A DNA stretch of 24,011 nucleotides from REEB481 sp964586595 (GTDB taxonomy: Bacteria; Bacteroidota; Bacteroidia; NS11-12g; UBA955): NCBI GenBank assembly GCA_964586595.1, contig CAZPHB010000027.1, forward strand, positions 1 through 24,011, given 5' to 3'. The position numbers and the translations under genes are program-made. Below, in pieces: positions 22,324-24,011 of the stretch; the stretch's first letter is position 1, and every line of letters begins with the position of its first letter. Below the pieces are notes generated by a model. That model did not search any database. It was not told the origin of the DNA and saw nothing but the letters and a program-made list of their open reading frames with translations.

Positions 22324-22331
22324 GCAAAGTT
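22324..22331 (-). promoter_or_regulatory. Candidate -7 element for tRNA-Ser
   Basis: On the minus strand TAACTTTG, full TAnnTTTG match, ends 11 bases before the mature tRNA 5' end and overlaps the tatD stop codon. No -33 TTTG is present at 19-21 bp. Confidence 0.4.
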
Positions 22332-23103
22332 AATCCTTTATATGAAAAATCTGCCTTGCGTTTTGGGTGGTGATTTCTGCGCAGGCTGCTTCGCTCAAAC
22401 CCAATGAAGATGCCAGTTTGCTGTTGATTTCCCGCAGGTAGGCAGGTTCATTCCTTTTGCCTCTGTAAGGAACCGGCGGCAAATAAGGTGCATCTGTTTC
22501 AAGTACCAGGCGTGTTGGTGGCACCTTGGCCAGTATTTCGTGAAGGTTGCTGTTGTGGTAGGTGATGACTCCGCCTACACCCAGATAGAAACCCATGTCA
22601 ATGGCCTTACGCGCCTGTTGTTCACTGCCTCCGAAACAATGTAGTACAGCAGTTAATCCTTTGCGCATGAATGGTTCAGCGATGCTCAGGGTTTCATCAA
22701 TGGCTTTTCTGCTGTGGATGGAAACAGGCAGATTCAGGTCCAATGCCCATTGAAACTGGATGCGCAGTGCTTCCGTTTGGGCATCGTAGAAGCTTAAATC
22801 CCAATGTCGGTCCAGGCCAATTTCTCCAACGGCGCAGAAACTTCCTTCATGCAGCAGGGCACCAATGGCATCTAATTCACTTTTCCAGTCCTCAAGGACA
22901 TCACAGGGATGCAATCCCATCATGGGCAGGCATGTTTCCGGGTAAGACGCACAAACCCTTGTAAGTCGTTCAACAGATTCCAGGTTGATGTTGGGAAGCA
23001 ACATGTGGCTTACGCCCGCTGCTTTGCTGCGCGCCATCATTGCATCTAGGTCTGCGTCAAATTCCTTATGGAAAATATGGGTATGGGTGTCTATCAGGAC
23101 CAT
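22330..23103 (-). CDS. tatD: TatD-family metal-dependent hydrolase/DNase
   Basis: A 257-residue TIM-barrel hydrolase. Metal ligands are visible: His7 and His9 (IDTHTHIF), Glu94 (VGEIGLD), His130 (SIHSRKA), His155 (LHCFGG) and Asp204 (ETDAPYLPP). The VPYRGKRNEPAY segment near 212-223 is typical of the family. TatD enzymes are 3'-5' DNases linked to DNA repair and to D-aminoacyl or other quality-control roles; the actual substrate is not fixed here. The start overlaps the hydratase gene's end by 10 bases, so the two are coupled. Only 17 bp separate its stop from the tRNA-Ser gene. Confidence 0.93.
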   Translation of the reverse strand: MVLIDTHTHIFHKEFDADLDAMMARSKAAGVSHMLLPNINLESVERLTRVCASYPETCLPMMGLHPCDVLEDWKSELDAIGALLHEGSFCAVGEIGLDRHWDLSFYDAQTEALRIQFQWALDLNLPVSIHSRKAIDETLSIAEPFMRKGLTAVLHCFGGSEQQARKAIDMGFYLGVGGVITYHNSNLHEILAKVPPTRLVLETDAPYLPPVPYRGKRNEPAYLREINSKLASSLGLSEAACAEITTQNARQIFHIKD

Positions 23104-23870
23104 GTGATTTTCTCCTTGTTTAAAAAGGCATCAATACCCCTTACGCAGTCTTCACCTGCTCGTGCGCGGGCATTCATTTCTGCAGCAAGCAGCATGCCTT
23201 CATTCAGGCTCATGCCGGAGCTGTTCCACAGCAATTCTTTGGTGAGGGCAATGGATTGGCCTGAGGTAGTTCGCGCCAGATGTTCTGCAAATTTCAATAC
23301 ATGCGCATCCAGGTCTTCCCCCGGCACGATATGATGAACCAAGCCAATGGATTTTGCTTCCTCCGCTTTGAAGATTCTTCCGGTAATCAGCAGCTCACGG
23401 GCAATAGATCCCTGGATTTTCCGCTGGAGAAAAATAGATACCAGGGCAGGGATAAATCCAATTTTACTTTCGGTATAACCAAACTGTGCTTCGGGAGTAG
23501 CAAAGCAGATGTCGCAGGCATTGGCAAGTCCGCATCCGCCCGCCAGGGCGGCTCCTTGTACCGAGGCAATCACAGGTTTCGGCCCCATAAGGATGGCATC
23601 AAACAACTTTTTCAACGCCAGTGAGTCCTCCAGGTTTTCTGAGAAAGAGTTGTTTCTGATGGTTTGGAGGTATGCAAGATCCGCACCGGCACAAAAAGCG
23701 TCTCCGTTACTTTTAATTACGAGCACACGAATATTGGCGGAATTCATGCCTTGTTCGATGGCCTCATGCAGCATCTGGATCAAATCCGGACTCAGCGCGT
23801 TGCGCTTTTCCGGTCTGTTGAGGGTTAGGGTGAGCACGGGTCCTTGGTCGTGTATCAGCAGGGAAGGCAT
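23094..23870 (-). CDS. Enoyl-CoA hydratase/isomerase family protein, methylglutaconyl-CoA hydratase-like
   Basis: A 258-residue crotonase-fold protein that likely hydrates or isomerises an acyl-CoA. The oxyanion-hole loops are FCAGADL (59-65) and ALAGGCGLANACDI (108-121). Of the two Glu residues used by classical hydratases, Glu134 (YTESKIGFIPA) is present, but the first is Gly114 (GGCGLA in place of GGCELA). This one-Glu pattern resembles LiuC-type methylglutaconyl-CoA hydratases of leucine breakdown; the assignment is tentative. The start at 23870 was chosen over an upstream one at 23927, which runs through a terminator. TATTTTTG ends four bases before the ATG. It is coupled to tatD by a 10-base overlap. 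Confidence 0.87.
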   Translation of the reverse strand: MPSLLIHDQGPVLTLTLNRPEKRNALSPDLIQMLHEAIEQGMNSANIRVLVIKSNGDAFCAGADLAYLQTIRNNSFSENLEDSLALKKLFDAILMGPKPVIASVQGAALAGGCGLANACDICFATPEAQFGYTESKIGFIPALVSIFLQRKIQGSIARELLITGRIFKAEEAKSIGLVHHIVPGEDLDAHVLKFAEHLARTTSGQSIALTKELLWNSSGMSLNEGMLLAAEMNARARAGEDCVRGIDAFLNKEKITWS

Positions 23871-23873
23871 GGT

Positions 23874-23910
23874 GCAAAAATAAAGGAGCCCCGCAACTTG
23901 CAGGGCTCCT
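23874..23910 (-). terminator. Terminator of the T9SS cargo gene at the right edge
   Basis: On the minus strand AGGAGCCCT-GCAA and TTGC-GGGGCTCCT form a 13-bp stem with one T-G wobble and a 1-nt centre, followed by a T-rich tract (TTTATTTTTG). It lies 28 bp after the stop at 23938. Its T-rich tail overlaps the -7-like box of the hydratase gene. Confidence 0.85.
23875..23882 (-). promoter_or_regulatory. Candidate -7 element abutting the hydratase gene
   Basis: TATTTTTG on the minus strand ends four bases before the ATG at 23870. It coincides with the T-tract of the preceding terminator, so the match could be accidental. No -33 box is present at the right distance. Confidence 0.3.
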
Positions 23911-23937
23911 CCAACACAAACACTCAATATGGATATC

Positions 23938-24011
23938 TTACCGCTGGATGTTCACCTTGCGGATGGCAGTCTGGCCACCGCTGGTGATTTTCACCAGGTA
24001 GATACCATTGC
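23938..24011 (-). CDS. C-terminal end of a T9SS cargo protein (partial, runs off the window)
   Basis: The last 23 codons read NGIYLVKITSGGQTAIRKVN then IQR-stop. The G-x-Y-L-V-K-I...G...K-V pattern is the end of a T9SS type A sorting domain, like that of the gene at 12930-14213. The 5' part lies beyond the window, so the product cannot be named. A strong terminator follows. Confidence 0.8.
   Translation of the reverse strand, partial: NGIYLVKITSGGQTAIRKVNIQR

Overview
The window comes from a draft Bacteroidota genome, as its two 100-N scaffold gaps show. The lineage evidence is a secreted protein with a type IX secretion (T9SS) C-terminal sorting domain at 12930-14213, a second such tail at the right edge, an S46 dipeptidyl-peptidase, a BatA/VWA protein next to DUF4199, and near-absent Shine-Dalgarno sites with TAnnTTTG-type -7 promoter elements. 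I cannot place it below phylum; a Chitinophagales or Saprospirales-like relative would fit. There is no transposase, prophage or CRISPR array.

Region 1 (1-1900) is accessory debris. A 208-bp repeat occurs at 1-208 and 1589-1795. Between the copies lie a decayed C-terminal piece of fabD, an intact higBA-type toxin-antitoxin pair with a good promoter, a 20-bp tandem repeat and GC-rich palindromes. Region 2 (1901-4519, + strand) holds a CrcB fluoride channel, a secreted family that carries the misleading name 'asparagine synthetase B', a SpoU/TrmH rRNA methyltransferase, and a small membrane protein cut by the first gap. Region 3 (4620-5180) is a dense cluster of palindromic intergenic repeats.

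Region 4 (5212-12083, - strand) is a tightly packed run: mlaE, mlaF, a lipoprotein, an MHS-type MFS transporter with a small membrane partner, an S46 peptidase predicted to be DPP11-like, CoA-transferase subunit B, and a Kazal-domain lipoprotein. Most junctions overlap by one to four bases or have short gaps. Region 5 (12124-14281, + strand) has an SDR oxidoreductase and the T9SS cargo protein with a strong terminator. Region 6 (14428-17093, - strand) is plsY-clpS-scoA-beta-propeller, with every junction overlapping. The two CoA-transferase subunits are therefore about 9.3 kb apart. A divergent lipoprotein gene follows.

Region 7 (17877-21679, - strand) is BatA/VWA, then a dihydroorotase homologue that has lost its metal-binding HxH, then DUF4199. 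The second N gap (21716-21815) is flanked by an identical 55-bp sequence, which points to unmerged contig ends, not missing DNA. Next come three 79-bp tandem repeats, a terminator, tRNA-Ser(GGA), tatD, an enoyl-CoA hydratase-family gene, and the tail of a T9SS cargo gene.

I found no clearly new multi-gene defence or biosynthetic system. The most distinctive signals are the palindromic repeat family with covarying stems, the -7-like boxes placed four or five bases before several start codons, the split CoA transferase, the metal-site-less dihydroorotase, and the toxin-antitoxin island with its fabD remnant between long direct repeats.
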